A stretch of 46,063 bases of DNA from an uncultured Gemmatimonadota bacterium (GCA_903893785.1 CAITNQ010000491.1:1-46063), one strand, 5' to 3'; counted from the stretch's first letter, positions 23,886-32,639 are shown. Notes: a model not told the origin generated them from the letters alone. Translations and numbers: made by a program.

Positions 23886-24724
23886 GTTCGGCTTCCGGAG
23901 TACCGCGCACCGGCCCCCACCTCGTCGCGCTGCGGCAGGTGTACGCCGCCATCGACCAGGCCGCGGCCACGGGCCTGAACCTGCACGTGCTCGGTCACGC
24001 CGGGTCCTGGCCGATCATGGCGCTCTCGCGGCCGGCCGCGCCCGGTCGGCCCACGGTGCTGGTAACCGGCGGGACGCACGGCGACGAGCCGGCCGGCGTC
24101 GCGGCCGCCCTGGCCTGCCTGGCCCCCGAGTTTCAGGAGCGCTGGCGGGGGCTGGGCTGGCATGTGATCCCGTGCGTGAATCCAGCCGGTTATCTGGCCG
24201 GTACACGGGGCAATGCGCAAGGCGCCGACATCAACTGGTCGTACGAGCGCGACGACGTGCCGGAGGTCCGGGCCCTGCGTGACTGGTTGGTCGGGCGGCG
24301 CTTCGCCTTCGTGCTAGATTTCCATGAGGACTGGGAGAGCCCGGGCTACTACCTGTACGAAATGCGCCGGGGTGGGGCGCCCGTGGGTCAGCAGGTCACG
24401 GACCGGGTGCGCGCCGTGTGTCCGCTCAACGCGGCCGAGACCATCGAGGGGTGGCCCGCTCGCCGGGGTGTCTTGACGCCGGACCCTGCGGCGGAGCCCG
24501 GCCGCCCCGGCGTGGGGATCCCGGTGGCCATGATTCGTCACCACACCGATCACCTGGTGGTCCCGGAGACACCCACCTCCCTTGATCTGGACACCCGCGT
24601 CCGCGCGCATCTGCTGACGCTCGAGGTGCTGGCGGCGGTGCACGCTCCGTCCCCGAGCCGCGGCACCCGCGCCGGGCGGCTGCGCGCTGCGGCCCGAGCT
24701 GCGTCGCCCCAAGGAGGCCCATGA
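23882..24724 (+). CDS. M14-family (succinylglutamate desuccinylase/aspartoacylase-like) zinc hydrolase
   Basis: A 280-residue cytoplasmic zinc-dependent carboxypeptidase-like or deacylase-like protein. GTHGDEP near residue 61 provides the HxxE zinc ligands, NPAGYLAGTRGN with ADIN corresponds to the substrate-binding Arg/Asn region, DFHEDWE near 143 provides the third zinc ligand, and VPETPT near 225 holds the likely catalytic Glu. The tail after about 255 is Arg/Ala-rich and disordered. The GTG start is coupled by a 4-base overlap to the Gfo/Idh gene, and the stop overlaps hddA by four bases. Hydrolysis of an amide or small peptide linked to a sugar is plausible from context; the substrate is not determined. 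No export signal. Confidence 0.8.
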   Translation: MSSASGVPRTGPHLVALRQVYAAIDQAAATGLNLHVLGHAGSWPIMALSRPAAPGRPTVLVTGGTHGDEPAGVAAALACLAPEFQERWRGLGWHVIPCVNPAGYLAGTRGNAQGADINWSYERDDVPEVRALRDWLVGRRFAFVLDFHEDWESPGYYLYEMRRGGAPVGQQVTDRVRAVCPLNAAETIEGWPARRGVLTPDPAAEPGRPGVGIPVAMIRHHTDHLVVPETPTSLDLDTRVRAHLLTLEVLAAVHAPSPSRGTRAGRLRAAARAASPQGGP

Positions 24725-25716
24725 TCATCACGCAGACCCCGTTGCGCATCAGCCTGGCTGGTGGCGGCACGGATTTCGCCGGGTTCTACACCCGCGAGGA
24801 TGGCTGTGTTCTGAGTACCGCCATCGATCGCTACGTTTACGTCATCGTCAAGGAGCGCTTCGACGACCTGGTCTATGTGAACTATTCGCGCAAGGAAATC
24901 GTCGAGCGTATCGATGACCTCAAGCACGAACTGGTGCGCGAGGCCATGCGCGTTACTGGGGTGCTCGATGGCGTCGAGATCACTACGTTGGCCGACATCC
25001 CCTCGGAGGGGTCAGGACTGGGATCGTCGAGCAGCTTGACCGTGGGTCTGCTCAACGCCCTCCATGCGTACCGTGGCGACCCCCGCCCGGCCGAGGAGTT
25101 GGCGGCGGAAGCTTGCCGGATTGAGATCGATGTGCTGGGCAAACCGATCGGTAAGCAGGATCAGTATATCGCCGCGTACGGCAACCTGCGCCTGTTCCGC
25201 TTTGCTGCCGACGGCAGCGTCGGTGGTCAGCCCCTGCAACTGAGCGATGCGGCTCGTCGCCGGCTCAGCGCCAATCTGCTGCTCTTCTACACTGCCAGGA
25301 CGCGTCGCTCGGCCGACATCCTCGTCGAGCAGCGCGACAGTATCGCGGCGCGGATGGAGTCCTTGCGGGCGATGAAGGCGCAGGCCGATACGGCCCGGCA
25401 GTTGCTTGAGTCCGGGCAACTGGATGAAGTGGGGCGCCTCCTGGACCGCGCCTGGCAGGTCAAGAAGACCCTGGCCAGCCGCATCAGTGATGCCGAACTC
25501 GACGCCATGTACGCCGCCGGCATTGAAGCCGGGGCCCTCGGAGGCAAGATATGCGGGGCTGGCGGCGGGGGCTTCCTGCTGCTGTATTGCCCGGCTGAGC
25601 GGCAGGAAGATGTGCGTCAAGCCCTCAGCGCATACCGCGAGATGCCCTTCGCACTGGAGCGCGACGGCAGCAAAGTCATCTTCAACGTGCGTCGCGAGAC
25701 ATGGCCGAAGGGGTAG
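24721..25716 (+). CDS. hddA: GHMP kinase, D-glycero-alpha-D-manno-heptose 7-phosphate kinase type
   Basis: A 331-residue GHMP-family sugar kinase. Motif 1 is TPLRISLAGGGTDF at 6-19, motif 2 is PSEGSGLGSSSSLTVGLL near 98-115 (ATP phosphate loop) and motif 3 is GGKICGAGGGGFLLLY near 278. The AGGGTDF opening and QDQYIAAYGN segment match HddA, which phosphorylates heptose 7-phosphate to the 1,7-bisphosphate on the way to GDP-heptose. The next gene is a GmhB-type phosphatase, the next enzyme of that route, which supports the assignment. GmhA and HddC are not visible in this window. ATG 24721 overlaps the preceding stop by four bases. L-fucokinase-type GHMP enzymes are an alternative. Confidence 0.85.
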   Translation: MIITQTPLRISLAGGGTDFAGFYTREDGCVLSTAIDRYVYVIVKERFDDLVYVNYSRKEIVERIDDLKHELVREAMRVTGVLDGVEITTLADIPSEGSGLGSSSSLTVGLLNALHAYRGDPRPAEELAAEACRIEIDVLGKPIGKQDQYIAAYGNLRLFRFAADGSVGGQPLQLSDAARRRLSANLLLFYTARTRRSADILVEQRDSIAARMESLRAMKAQADTARQLLESGQLDEVGRLLDRAWQVKKTLASRISDAELDAMYAAGIEAGALGGKICGAGGGGFLLLYCPAERQEDVRQALSAYREMPFALERDGSKVIFNVRRETWPKG

Positions 25717-26375
25717 GTTGGCCGCCTGCCTCGCTGCGGCCCGCCGTGTTCCTCGACCGCGACGGGACGCTGGTGCGCGAGGTGCACCACCTGCGCCGGC
25801 TCGCGGACCTGGAGCTCTTGCCGGGGGTGGGCGACGCGCTGGCAAGCCTGCGGCAACTGGGTTTCGTCCTGGTCGGTGTGACCAACCAGTCGGTGGTGGC
25901 GCGGGGACTGCTGTCGCTGCCCGAACTGGCGGCCATTCACGCCCAGCTGCAGCGGCGGTTGGGTGCGGCGGGCGCGTCACTGGACGCGGTGTATTTCTGC
26001 CCCCACCATCCCGACGCTGGCGAACCGCCCTGGCGCTGCGCCTGTGACTGTCGCAAGCCGGCGCCTGGCATGTTGCGGCGGGCCGCAGCCGACCATGGCC
26101 TGGACTTGGGGGCCTCATTCATGATCGGCGATGCGTTGACTGACCTGCAGGCAGGATGGCGCGCGGGCTGCCGTGCCGTCTTGGTGCTGACCGGTTACGG
26201 CCAGCGCACCGAGGCTGCCCTGACGCCAGACGACCAGCGACAGCTGTCGCTGGCGGCCGCTGACCTCCCGGCTGCCGCCCGGTGGATCGCCGCCCAAGTG
26301 GGCCACCGAGCGCCGACCGCGACCGTGGCTGGCGGCGATCCGGGGGCTCAGTCGCGTCGCAGCCGAACGACGTAG
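25701..26375 (+). CDS. gmhB: D,D-heptose 1,7-bisphosphate phosphatase (HAD family)
   Basis: Removes the 7-phosphate from heptose 1,7-bisphosphate in nucleotide-heptose synthesis. The 224 residues have the HAD motif DRDGTL near 19-24 (nucleophile and acid Asp), GVTNQS near 60 (motif II), CRKPAPGML with Lys (motif III) and MIGDALTDLQAG (motif IV). The zinc-binding insert typical of GmhB is visible as CPHHPDAG and RCACDC. The start overlaps hddA by 16 bases. The C-terminal ~30 residues extend beyond the usual ~190-residue length and overlap the convergent glycosyltransferase gene by 28 bases. The hddA-gmhB pair indicates heptose for a surface glycan or S-layer. Confidence 0.88.
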   Translation: MAEGVGWPPASLRPAVFLDRDGTLVREVHHLRRLADLELLPGVGDALASLRQLGFVLVGVTNQSVVARGLLSLPELAAIHAQLQRRLGAAGASLDAVYFCPHHPDAGEPPWRCACDCRKPAPGMLRRAAADHGLDLGASFMIGDALTDLQAGWRAGCRAVLVLTGYGQRTEAALTPDDQRQLSLAAADLPAAARWIAAQVGHRAPTATVAGGDPGAQSRRSRTT

Positions 26376-28012
26376 TTCTCCGGCGCGGGCGTCACAAAGA
26401 CCACATCCCACTCCCCGCGGTGCGACTCGAGCATGGGGATGAGGAACTTCCGCGTTTCCTGGAAGAACGGCAGGTTGTCGACAATGGCGTAGTCGAAGTT
26501 GTCGCGCAGCTTCTGCCAGCCGGCCTGCGTGTCGGCCGTCCACGGGTACACCTCGCTGGGGCGGCCCGACCAGAACCACACCAGAGTCGGCTTGCGGGCG
26601 GCAATGCGGCTACCGGCCGGTACGTGGTCTTTCAGCCACAGCGCGGCCTGGTAGTAGTTGCCCCAGTACCCGGGGTACCCGTTCTGGTGCCTCATGAAGG
26701 CGATACGATCCAGGTCGTGGACCCAGCAGCTGACTCCGATCACGACAGCGAGGACGGGTACGGCGGCGCGTCGGATTGCCGTTTGGCGGGTCAGGCCAGC
26801 CAGCCAGTCGGCACCGCGACAGAGGTAGAGCAACAAGAACGGCAGCAGGGGGATCAGGTAACGCGGCGGCGACCCGGGCAGCGTGAACAGCAGGGCCAGG
26901 TACCCCAGCACGAACCAGTCGTGTACTTCCGGGGCCCGTAGCCAGCCCAACAGCGACCGCTGGCAGCGGGGGCGACCGGCGATGGCCCCGCTCAGCACCA
27001 GGACTACCACCAGGGCCGCCTCGATGATCGTCTCCGTGCCGACAAACAGGCCCCCCAGATTGACGAGGTAGTCGAGCGGGTTCTTGGTCGCGATCAGGTA
27101 CAGCAGGTTGTGCCAGAACCCACCGATCTGGTCGTCGGGCATGTGCTCGCCACGGCTGATCTGCTCGACCATCGTGCCGACGTAGCCGCCCGTGCCCGCC
27201 GGGGCAGACTGCAGCAGGTTCCACGGCAATACCCATAGCAGGAAACCCGCCGTGATCCACAGGGCCCGCTGCCACTGGCCGCGCAGCAGCGCATACAGCG
27301 CCGCCGCCACCGGGATGACCACCGCCGCGCTCTTGATGTGGAAGGCCAGCCCCATGGCTACCGACGCCAGGGCCAGGCGCTGCCAGGACCGCTCAGGACC
27401 ATCCAGATAACGCTGCAGGGCCCACAGCGCCAGCAGGTTGAAGCCGGCGTGGGGCACGTCGGCCATGATGTCGGCCGCGTACTCGGCCGTGATGGGCAGG
27501 GCGGCCGCCAGCGCCGCGATGAGCAATGCGCGTTCGGACGAGGCGTGGCGGCGGATCACCAGGAAGGTGCCGACCGGGAGCAGCACGGCGAGCAGGGCCA
27601 CCGTGGCTTTGGCCGCGACTACCTGCTCGGTGCACCAGGCCACGGCGGGTATCAGGACCGCGGTGATGGCTACCCCGAAGGTGAGGCCCGTGGTGGGCTT
27701 GCCGGCGGCCAGGTCCATGGCGTCGCGCAGGTACACAATATTGTCGCCGATGACGCCGACCCAGGGATTCAACTGCAGCAGGTACAGGCCAACCGCAGCC
27801 AACCCGGTGGCCCAGCTGGCGGCTGTCGTCGCGCCCGCCGGCAGCTGGCCGGACATGGCCACGGCGGGCACCGCGGCCAGGACCGCGAAACACAGACAGG
27901 CCAACGCCAGCGGCACAGGCTCCAGGCGAATGCCCGTGGCGATCGCCACCGCCAGGGCAAACACCAAACCGGCCGCCAGGGCAACCGCAGCCGCCTTGCG
28001 CAGATCGTTCAT
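26348..28012 (-). CDS. Polytopic membrane glycosyltransferase (GT39/ArnT-like)
   Basis: A 554-residue integral membrane protein with about ten hydrophobic segments from residue 8 to about 435, and a soluble C-terminal domain of about 120 residues containing WFWSGRPSEVYPW. GDNIVYLRDAMDLAAGK in the first large loop carries an acidic residue, as in the GT39/PMT and ArnT-like GT-C enzymes that transfer sugars from polyprenyl-phosphate donors outside the membrane. It overlaps by four bases with an upstream GT2 gene of the dolichyl-phosphate-mannose-synthase type, the enzyme class that makes such donors. The pair therefore looks like a donor-synthase plus transferase unit. The acceptor (protein, lipid or glycan) is unknown. 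Confidence 0.78.
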   Translation of the reverse strand: MNDLRKAAAVALAAGLVFALAVAIATGIRLEPVPLALACLCFAVLAAVPAVAMSGQLPAGATTAASWATGLAAVGLYLLQLNPWVGVIGDNIVYLRDAMDLAAGKPTTGLTFGVAITAVLIPAVAWCTEQVVAAKATVALLAVLLPVGTFLVIRRHASSERALLIAALAAALPITAEYAADIMADVPHAGFNLLALWALQRYLDGPERSWQRLALASVAMGLAFHIKSAAVVIPVAAALYALLRGQWQRALWITAGFLLWVLPWNLLQSAPAGTGGYVGTMVEQISRGEHMPDDQIGGFWHNLLYLIATKNPLDYLVNLGGLFVGTETIIEAALVVVLVLSGAIAGRPRCQRSLLGWLRAPEVHDWFVLGYLALLFTLPGSPPRYLIPLLPFLLLYLCRGADWLAGLTRQTAIRRAAVPVLAVVIGVSCWVHDLDRIAFMRHQNGYPGYWGNYYQAALWLKDHVPAGSRIAARKPTLVWFWSGRPSEVYPWTADTQAGWQKLRDNFDYAIVDNLPFFQETRKFLIPMLESHRGEWDVVFVTPAPENYVVRLRRD

Positions 28013-28722
28013 GCGAATCGGTACCGGATCAGCGTCTGCACGTTGGAGAAGAAGTCGACCCAGCGCACTTTCTTGCCCGACTTGGCGTCGCGGCCGCAGT
28101 AAGAGATCGGCACTTCCACGATCGGCACGTTCTGCCGCAGCAGTTTGGCGGTCAGTTCGTGTTCAAGATCAAAATGGCCTCGCTCCAGCGGAATGCCACG
28201 GATCACCTCGGCCCGGTAGAGCTTGTACCCGGTGCACAGGTCGCTGATGCCGGATCCGAACAGGATATTGGTGAAACCGGTCAACAGGCGGTTGGCCAGG
28301 CGGTTGCGGCGGCGCATGCCCTGGATACGGCCCTTGAAGCGCGAGCCGAAGACGACCGCGACGCCCGGGTCACGCAGCACCGGGGCCACCAGCGCCGGGT
28401 AGTCGGCTGGATCGTATTCCAGGTCCGCGTCCTGAATGAGGACGTAGTCGCCCCGGACGTGACTGAGGGCGGTGCGGATGGCGCCGCCTTTGCCCTGGTT
28501 GTGCTCGTGGAACAGGATGGTCAGCGCGGGGTCCTGCAGGTTGGCTAGCAGTTCACGGGTGCCGTCGGTGGAGCAGTCGTCCACCACCAGGATCTGCTGC
28601 CGGATGCCGCTGGCCTTGACCTTGTCCAAGATGGTGCAGATGGTGTCGCGCTCGTTGTACACCGGAATGATGACCGAGAGCAGCAGGTCGCCTGCCGGTG
28701 AAGTGGGGGTACAGTGCGTCAT
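28009..28722 (-). CDS. GT2 glycosyltransferase, polyprenyl-phosphate sugar synthase type
   Basis: A 237-residue family 2 glycosyltransferase, probably cytoplasmic or peripheral at the membrane. The GT-A fold is shown by VIIPVYNERDTI near 16-27, LVVDDCSTDGT near 45-55, the donor/metal motif QDADLEYDP near 96-104 and FGSRFKG. It has no C-terminal membrane helices, like the short DPM1 form. It likely transfers a hexose from a nucleotide sugar to undecaprenyl phosphate for use by the GT39-type enzyme whose start overlaps its stop by four bases. The ATG at 28722 has only a weak ribosome site. A TATATT-type -10 box lies on the minus strand near 28790, with no convincing -35. Confidence 0.85.
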   Translation of the reverse strand: MTHCTPTSPAGDLLLSVIIPVYNERDTICTILDKVKASGIRQQILVVDDCSTDGTRELLANLQDPALTILFHEHNQGKGGAIRTALSHVRGDYVLIQDADLEYDPADYPALVAPVLRDPGVAVVFGSRFKGRIQGMRRRNRLANRLLTGFTNILFGSGISDLCTGYKLYRAEVIRGIPLERGHFDLEHELTAKLLRQNVPIVEVPISYCGRDAKSGKKVRWVDFFSNVQTLIRYRFA

Positions 28723-28881
28723 GCGGACACAGTGGCCTGGAAGGGGCTGGGGGCGGTAATGCCCAAGTGGTGCACGTTCGCATAATATACTGCCGCCCTA
28801 TCGATTCGGCTATCTGCCGCCGCCCTGATGGCGGGGTCTCGACGGTGGGCCGGCGGGCCTCGGGTCCGGGCCGGGAACCGC

Positions 28882-28910
28882 TTGACATGCCCAGCTAGTA
28901 CCAATACCCT
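28882..28910 (+). promoter_or_regulatory. fucI: Possible promoter for fucI
   Basis: A perfect TTGACA (28882-28887) is followed after 17 bases by TACCCT (28905-28910), a poor -10 box with three consensus matches including the outer T-A and final T. It would start transcription about 150 bases before fucI. A weak -10 behind a perfect -35 suggests an activator-dependent or otherwise regulated promoter. Confidence 0.4.
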
Positions 28911-28934
28911 TAGGCCATTTCCCCGATGGGCGGT

Positions 28935-28957
28935 TGCTGCCGGCTTGGCCGGCAGCA
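28935..28957 (+). repeat. Perfect 10-bp inverted repeat in fucI leader
   Basis: TGCTGCCGGC (28935-28944) and GCCGGCAGCA (28948-28957) flank a three-base loop, about 25-30 bases downstream of the predicted -10 box. There is no T-tract. It may be a repressor operator positioned just past the start of transcription, or an mRNA hairpin. Confidence 0.5.
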
Positions 28958-29067
28958 GGCCGGACGGCCGGTTCCTGGCTCGTCCGGGCCAACCTCGCCG
29001 CCCCTGCGACCGCGCCCGGGGCCGGTCGTCCGCGGGGACCGACGATTCGCATGGAGGAGGGCTGCAA

Positions 29068-30888
29068 GTGGTGGACGTCGCGCACATCGGGACCGTACCC
29101 CCGACCCACAGGCTCATCGGTACCCTGCCCAAAATCGGCATTCGCCCCACGATCGACGGTCGTCGCCGCGGGGTGCGCGAGGCCCTCGAAGGCTTCACCA
29201 TGGACATGGCCCGGTCCGCTGCGGCCTTCCTCAGCAGTCAACTGCGGCACGCCAATGGCCTGCCGGTCGAGTGCGTCATTGCCGACACCTGCATCGGCGG
29301 CGTTGCCGAAGCCGCCCAGGCGGCCGAGAAGTTCGCGCGGGCCGGCGTGGGCCTGTCGCTGACGGTCACGCCCTGCTGGTGCTACGGCGCCGAAACCATG
29401 GACATGGACCCGTGCATCCCCAAGGCGGTGTGGGGCTTCAATGGCACCGAGCGCCCCGGGGCCGTTTACCTGGCCGCCGCCCTGGCCGGCCATTCGCAGA
29501 AGGGGCTGCCGGCCTTCAGCATTTACGGCCGGGACGTGCAGGACGCCGGCGACACGGCGATTCCGGCCGACGTGCAGGTCAAGCTGCTGCGTTTCGCGCG
29601 TGCCGGTCTGGCCGTGGCGTCCATGCGCGGCACCTCGTACTTGGCCATGGGTGGCGTGTCCATGGGGATCGCCGGGTCCATCGTCGATCCCAGTTTCTTC
29701 GAGTCTTTCCTTGGCATGCGCGTCGAATCCGTCGACATGGTGGAGTTCATCCGTCGCTTTGACGAGGAAGTGTACGATCCGGCCGAGTTCACCCGGGCCC
29801 TGGCCTGGGTCAAGGCCAACTGCCCCGAGGGCGTCGACCGCAATCCCCCCGGCAAGGCCCGCACGCGGGCACAGAAGGACGTGGACTGGGAACGGTCGAT
29901 CAAGATGGCCCTGATCGCCCGCGACCTGATGGTCGGCAACCCCCGACTGGCTGAGTTGGGCTACGGGGAGGAGGCGTTGGGCCACAATGCCATCCTCAGT
30001 GGTTTCCAGGGGCAGCGACAGTGGACCGACCACTACCCGAATGGCGATTTCATGGAGGCGATCCTCAATACCTCCTTTGACTGGAACGGTATCCGGCAGC
30101 CGTACCTGGTGGCCACCGAGAATGACGCGCTCAATGGCACGGCCATGCTCTTCGGTCACCTGTTGACCGGCACGGCCCAGATTTTCGCCGATGTGCGGAC
30201 CTACTGGAGTCCGGCGGCGGTCCAACGGGTTACGGGCCAGGCGCCCACCGGGGCCGCTGCCGGCGGCTTCCTGCACCTGATCAACTCGGGTCCGGCCGCG
30301 CTCGACGGCACGGGCTGCCAGGAGATCGGCGGACGGCCGGCCATGAAGCCCTATTGGGACATCACCCCGCAGGAGGTGTCCCGGTGCCTGGCGGCGACCA
30401 CCTGGCATGCGGGGACCGTCGAGTATTTCCGCGGCGGCGGCTGGTCGACGCACTTTGTTACCCGCGGCGGCATGCCGGTCACCATGTCGCGGCTCAACCT
30501 GGTCAAGGGCCTCGGCCCCGTGCTGCAGATCGCCGAAGGCGAGATCGTCGAGTTGCCGGAACGGGTCCACCAGGTGCTGGACGAACGCACTGACCCGACC
30601 TGGCCGACGACCTGGTTCGTGCCGCGCCTGACCGGGCACGGCGCCTTCCGCGATGCCTATGCGGTAATGAACAACTGGGGCGCCAACCACGGGGCGGTCA
30701 GCTACGGCCACGTGGGCGCCGACCTGATCACCCTGGCGTCCATGCTGCGCATTCCGGTGTTCATGCACAACGTCGACGAAGAGCAGGTCTACCGGCCTAG
30801 CACTTGGGCTTCGTTTGGCACGGCCGACAGCGAGGGCGCCGACTTCCGCGCCTGCGCCGCGTTCGGTCCCCTGTACGGTCGTCAGTAA
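29068..30888 (+). CDS. fucI: L-fucose isomerase
   Basis: Converts L-fucose to L-fuculose, and commonly D-arabinose to D-ribulose. The 606 residues align over nearly full length with E. coli FucI (591): [14 protein letters not shown] near 20-33, [92 protein letters not shown] and [19 protein letters not shown]. This includes the Mn-binding Glu, Asp and His regions. The start is GTG 29068 behind GGAGGAGGG at 29053-29061; the extra ~18 N-terminal residues relative to E. coli are of unknown meaning. No fuculokinase or fuculose-phosphate aldolase is nearby; instead rmlD-like and glycosyltransferase genes follow. Fucose catabolism is thus suggested but its other genes lie elsewhere. Confidence 0.95.
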   Translation: MVDVAHIGTVPPTHRLIGTLPKIGIRPTIDGRRRGVREALEGFTMDMARSAAAFLSSQLRHANGLPVECVIADTCIGGVAEAAQAAEKFARAGVGLSLTVTPCWCYGAETMDMDPCIPKAVWGFNGTERPGAVYLAAALAGHSQKGLPAFSIYGRDVQDAGDTAIPADVQVKLLRFARAGLAVASMRGTSYLAMGGVSMGIAGSIVDPSFFESFLGMRVESVDMVEFIRRFDEEVYDPAEFTRALAWVKANCPEGVDRNPPGKARTRAQKDVDWERSIKMALIARDLMVGNPRLAELGYGEEALGHNAILSGFQGQRQWTDHYPNGDFMEAILNTSFDWNGIRQPYLVATENDALNGTAMLFGHLLTGTAQIFADVRTYWSPAAVQRVTGQAPTGAAAGGFLHLINSGPAALDGTGCQEIGGRPAMKPYWDITPQEVSRCLAATTWHAGTVEYFRGGGWSTHFVTRGGMPVTMSRLNLVKGLGPVLQIAEGEIVELPERVHQVLDERTDPTWPTTWFVPRLTGHGAFRDAYAVMNNWGANHGAVSYGHVGADLITLASMLRIPVFMHNVDEEQVYRPSTWASFGTADSEGADFRACAAFGPLYGRQ

Positions 30889-30930
30889 CCTCAGGTTCGC
30901 GCTGCCGCGGGCGGGCAAAGGGCTGCCTTC

Positions 30931-31836
30931 ATGAAGATCCTGGTTACCGGAGCCCAGGGGTTTCTGGGTCGGGCGCTGCTGGCCGCGGCTGGCGACGCGG
31001 AGTGTGTGGCTACGGACCGCTCGGCCGAGCCGGTGGGGGGCGCTGCCTGCCTCGCGGCTGACCTGACTGATCCGCACCAGGTCGCGACCCTGGTCGACCA
31101 AGTCCGGCCCGATTGGGTGATCAACACCGCGGCCATCACGGCGGTCGACCAGTGCGAAACCGACCGCCAGTTGGCTCGCCGCGTCAATGTCGACGCGGTG
31201 GGCCAACTGGCCGCTGCCTGTCGTCGCCTCGGCGCCGGTCTGGTGCAGATCTCCACCGACTACGTGTTCGACGGCACCGCCGGGCCCTATGCTGAAACCG
31301 ACGTGCCCCGCCCGTTGTCCTACTACGGCGAGTCGAAGCTGGCCAGCGAAGACCTGGTCCTGGCCAAACTCGAGCGGGGCTTGGTGGTGCGCACCCTGTG
31401 GCTGTACGGTTACCTGCCGGGCGCCCGGCCATCTTTCGTGTCATGGGCCCTGCAGGCGTTGTCGCAGGGGCGGCGGGTCCCGGCCTTTGACGACCAGTGG
31501 GGCAACCCTACCTACATCCACGACCTGGCCGGGGGACTGCTGCAGCTGTGCCGCGTCAATGCGAGCGGCCTGTACCACCTGGGCGGGGCCACGTTCATGA
31601 CCCGGTACGAACTGGCGGTGGAGGTGGCGCGTTTCTTCGGGTGGGATCCCGGGCTGGTCGATCCGGTGCCCACCTCGGCCGCCGGCCTGGCTGCGGCGCG
31701 GCCGCTGCGTTCCGGTCTGGCCACGAGCGCCATCGAGCGATTGCTGGGACGTCAGACCCTGGGGTTCCGTGACGGGTTGGTGCATATGGCGGCGCAGGAC
31801 AGCTTCCGCCGCGACTGCGCCCACCTGTTCGCCTGA
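30931..31836 (+). CDS. dTDP-4-dehydrorhamnose reductase-like (RmlD) short-chain dehydrogenase
   Basis: A 301-residue extended short-chain dehydrogenase of the RmlD type, predicted to reduce a nucleotide 4-keto-6-deoxysugar with NAD(P)H. The motif VTGAQGFLGRALL is at 5-17, NTAAITAVDQCE near 65, STDYVFDG near 110 and the catalytic YYGESKLASE (YxxxK) near 130. These are typical RmlD segments. Length is normal (about 290-300). It lies 42 bases after fucI and 25 bases before a DPM1-like GT2 gene, so it probably belongs to a glycan synthesis unit. RmlA, B and C are not in this window, so the dTDP-rhamnose assignment is by family only. Confidence 0.85.
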   Translation: MKILVTGAQGFLGRALLAAAGDAECVATDRSAEPVGGAACLAADLTDPHQVATLVDQVRPDWVINTAAITAVDQCETDRQLARRVNVDAVGQLAAACRRLGAGLVQISTDYVFDGTAGPYAETDVPRPLSYYGESKLASEDLVLAKLERGLVVRTLWLYGYLPGARPSFVSWALQALSQGRRVPAFDDQWGNPTYIHDLAGGLLQLCRVNASGLYHLGGATFMTRYELAVEVARFFGWDPGLVDPVPTSAAGLAAARPLRSGLATSAIERLLGRQTLGFRDGLVHMAAQDSFRRDCAHLFA

Positions 31837-31861
31837 GCGTCTCGGGCCGACAAGGAGTCGT

Positions 31862-32587
31862 ATGGCTGACTCAGTCCTGCAGGTGTCACTGGTCACTCCC
31901 ACCTATAACGAGCGGGAGAACATCGGCCCGTTGTGCGAGGAGATCTTCGGTCTTCTCGCCGGCGTCCCGGACATTGATCTGGAGCTCATCGTCGTCGATG
32001 ACAACTCCCCGGACGGTACCGGGGCGGCGGCCGACGCCCTGGCCGCGCGCTACCCGGTACGGGTGATCCATCGGGCGGGCAAACTCGGCCTCGGCTCGGC
32101 TGTCATGGCGGGTTTTGCCCTGTCAGAGCGACCGTACTTGGGGGTGATCGACGCCGACCTGAGTCACGATCCGGCCATTCTGCCCGACCTGATTCACGGG
32201 CTGCGCGATTATGACCTGACCGTGGGATCGCGCTTTGGCGCCACCAGCCGCGTGGAGAAATGGGCCTGGCACCGCAAGCTGATCTCCCATCTGGGCGTCG
32301 GCGCGGCGCGAGCTCTGACCGGAGTGGAGGATCCGCTGTCGGGGTACTTCTTCCTGCACCGCAACGTTCTGGGTGATTTCCGGCTGACCTCCACGGGGTA
32401 CAAAATCCTGCTCGAGATCCTCGTCAAGGGGCGCTATCGGCGCCACCTGTCCATCCCCTTCGTGTTCCGCAATCGCCAGTTCAGTCAGAGCAAGCTCAAC
32501 TGGCGTGAACACATGCTGTTCCTGAAGCAGATTCTGCTGTTCAGCCTCACCCGTTCACGTCACCGGCGCTCCGGTCCGCCGGCCTGA
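31862..32587 (+). CDS. GT2 glycosyltransferase, dolichyl/polyprenyl-phosphate mannosyltransferase (DPM1) type
   Basis: A 241-residue family 2 glycosyltransferase close to the short DPM1 form. TPTYNERENI is near residue 13, VVDDNSPDGTG near 44, KLGLGSAVMAGF near 75 and the DADLSHDP donor/metal motif near 97, then VGSRF and DPLSGYFFL. These match polyprenol monophosphomannose synthases. No C-terminal GtrA-like membrane helices are present. It likely charges undecaprenyl phosphate with a hexose at the inner membrane face. I chose ATG 31862 with AAGGAG just upstream. The GT39 transferase on the other strand, or the fusion protein encoded next, could use its product. Confidence 0.88.
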   Translation: MADSVLQVSLVTPTYNERENIGPLCEEIFGLLAGVPDIDLELIVVDDNSPDGTGAAADALAARYPVRVIHRAGKLGLGSAVMAGFALSERPYLGVIDADLSHDPAILPDLIHGLRDYDLTVGSRFGATSRVEKWAWHRKLISHLGVGAARALTGVEDPLSGYFFLHRNVLGDFRLTSTGYKILLEILVKGRYRRHLSIPFVFRNRQFSQSKLNWREHMLFLKQILLFSLTRSRHRRSGPPA

Positions 32588-32597
32588 AACCGGCCGG

Positions 32598-32639
32598 ACG
32601 GGCACTGCCGGGCGGTGCCAGGGAGCCCGGCAGGCCCGT
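32598..32639. terminator. Two-part GC hairpin after GT2 gene, no T-tract
   Basis: ACGGGC/GCCCGT (32598-32603 with 32634-32639) encloses GCCGGGC/GCCCGGC (32607-32613 with 32625-32631), separated by a small ACT/AG internal loop, with an 11-base apical loop. It starts 11 bases after the GT2 stop. Only two T follow. Probably a terminator or processing hairpin between the two glycosyltransferase genes. Confidence 0.5.

Larger units (their letters stand above)
28723..29067. other. Divergent intergenic region between GT2 and fucI
   Basis: This 345-base gap holds no gene. The plus-strand frame is open into it from fucI, but the translated stretch (Arg/Gly/Pro-rich) has no similarity to FucI. It contains a plausible plus-strand promoter at 28882-28910, a 10-bp perfect inverted repeat at 28935-28957, and an AT-rich stretch near 28785-28795 that may hold the minus-strand promoter. 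Further short GC repeats (GGCCGG) follow the inverted repeat. Confidence 0.5.

Noticed and set aside
28828..29067. N-terminal extension of FucI by 80 residues
   Set aside because: The extension has low-complexity composition and overlaps a promoter-like site and a perfect palindrome. GTG 29068 has an excellent ribosome site.
28810..31206. Long open frame of 798 codons on the minus strand opposite fucI
   Set aside because: The plus strand encodes FucI with near full-length similarity. Long antisense frames are expected in GC-rich codon-biased genes, and the translated protein has no recognisable motif. The same applies to long antisense frames at 952-1950, 7694-9106, 14867-15922, 17023-18642 and 38115-39560.
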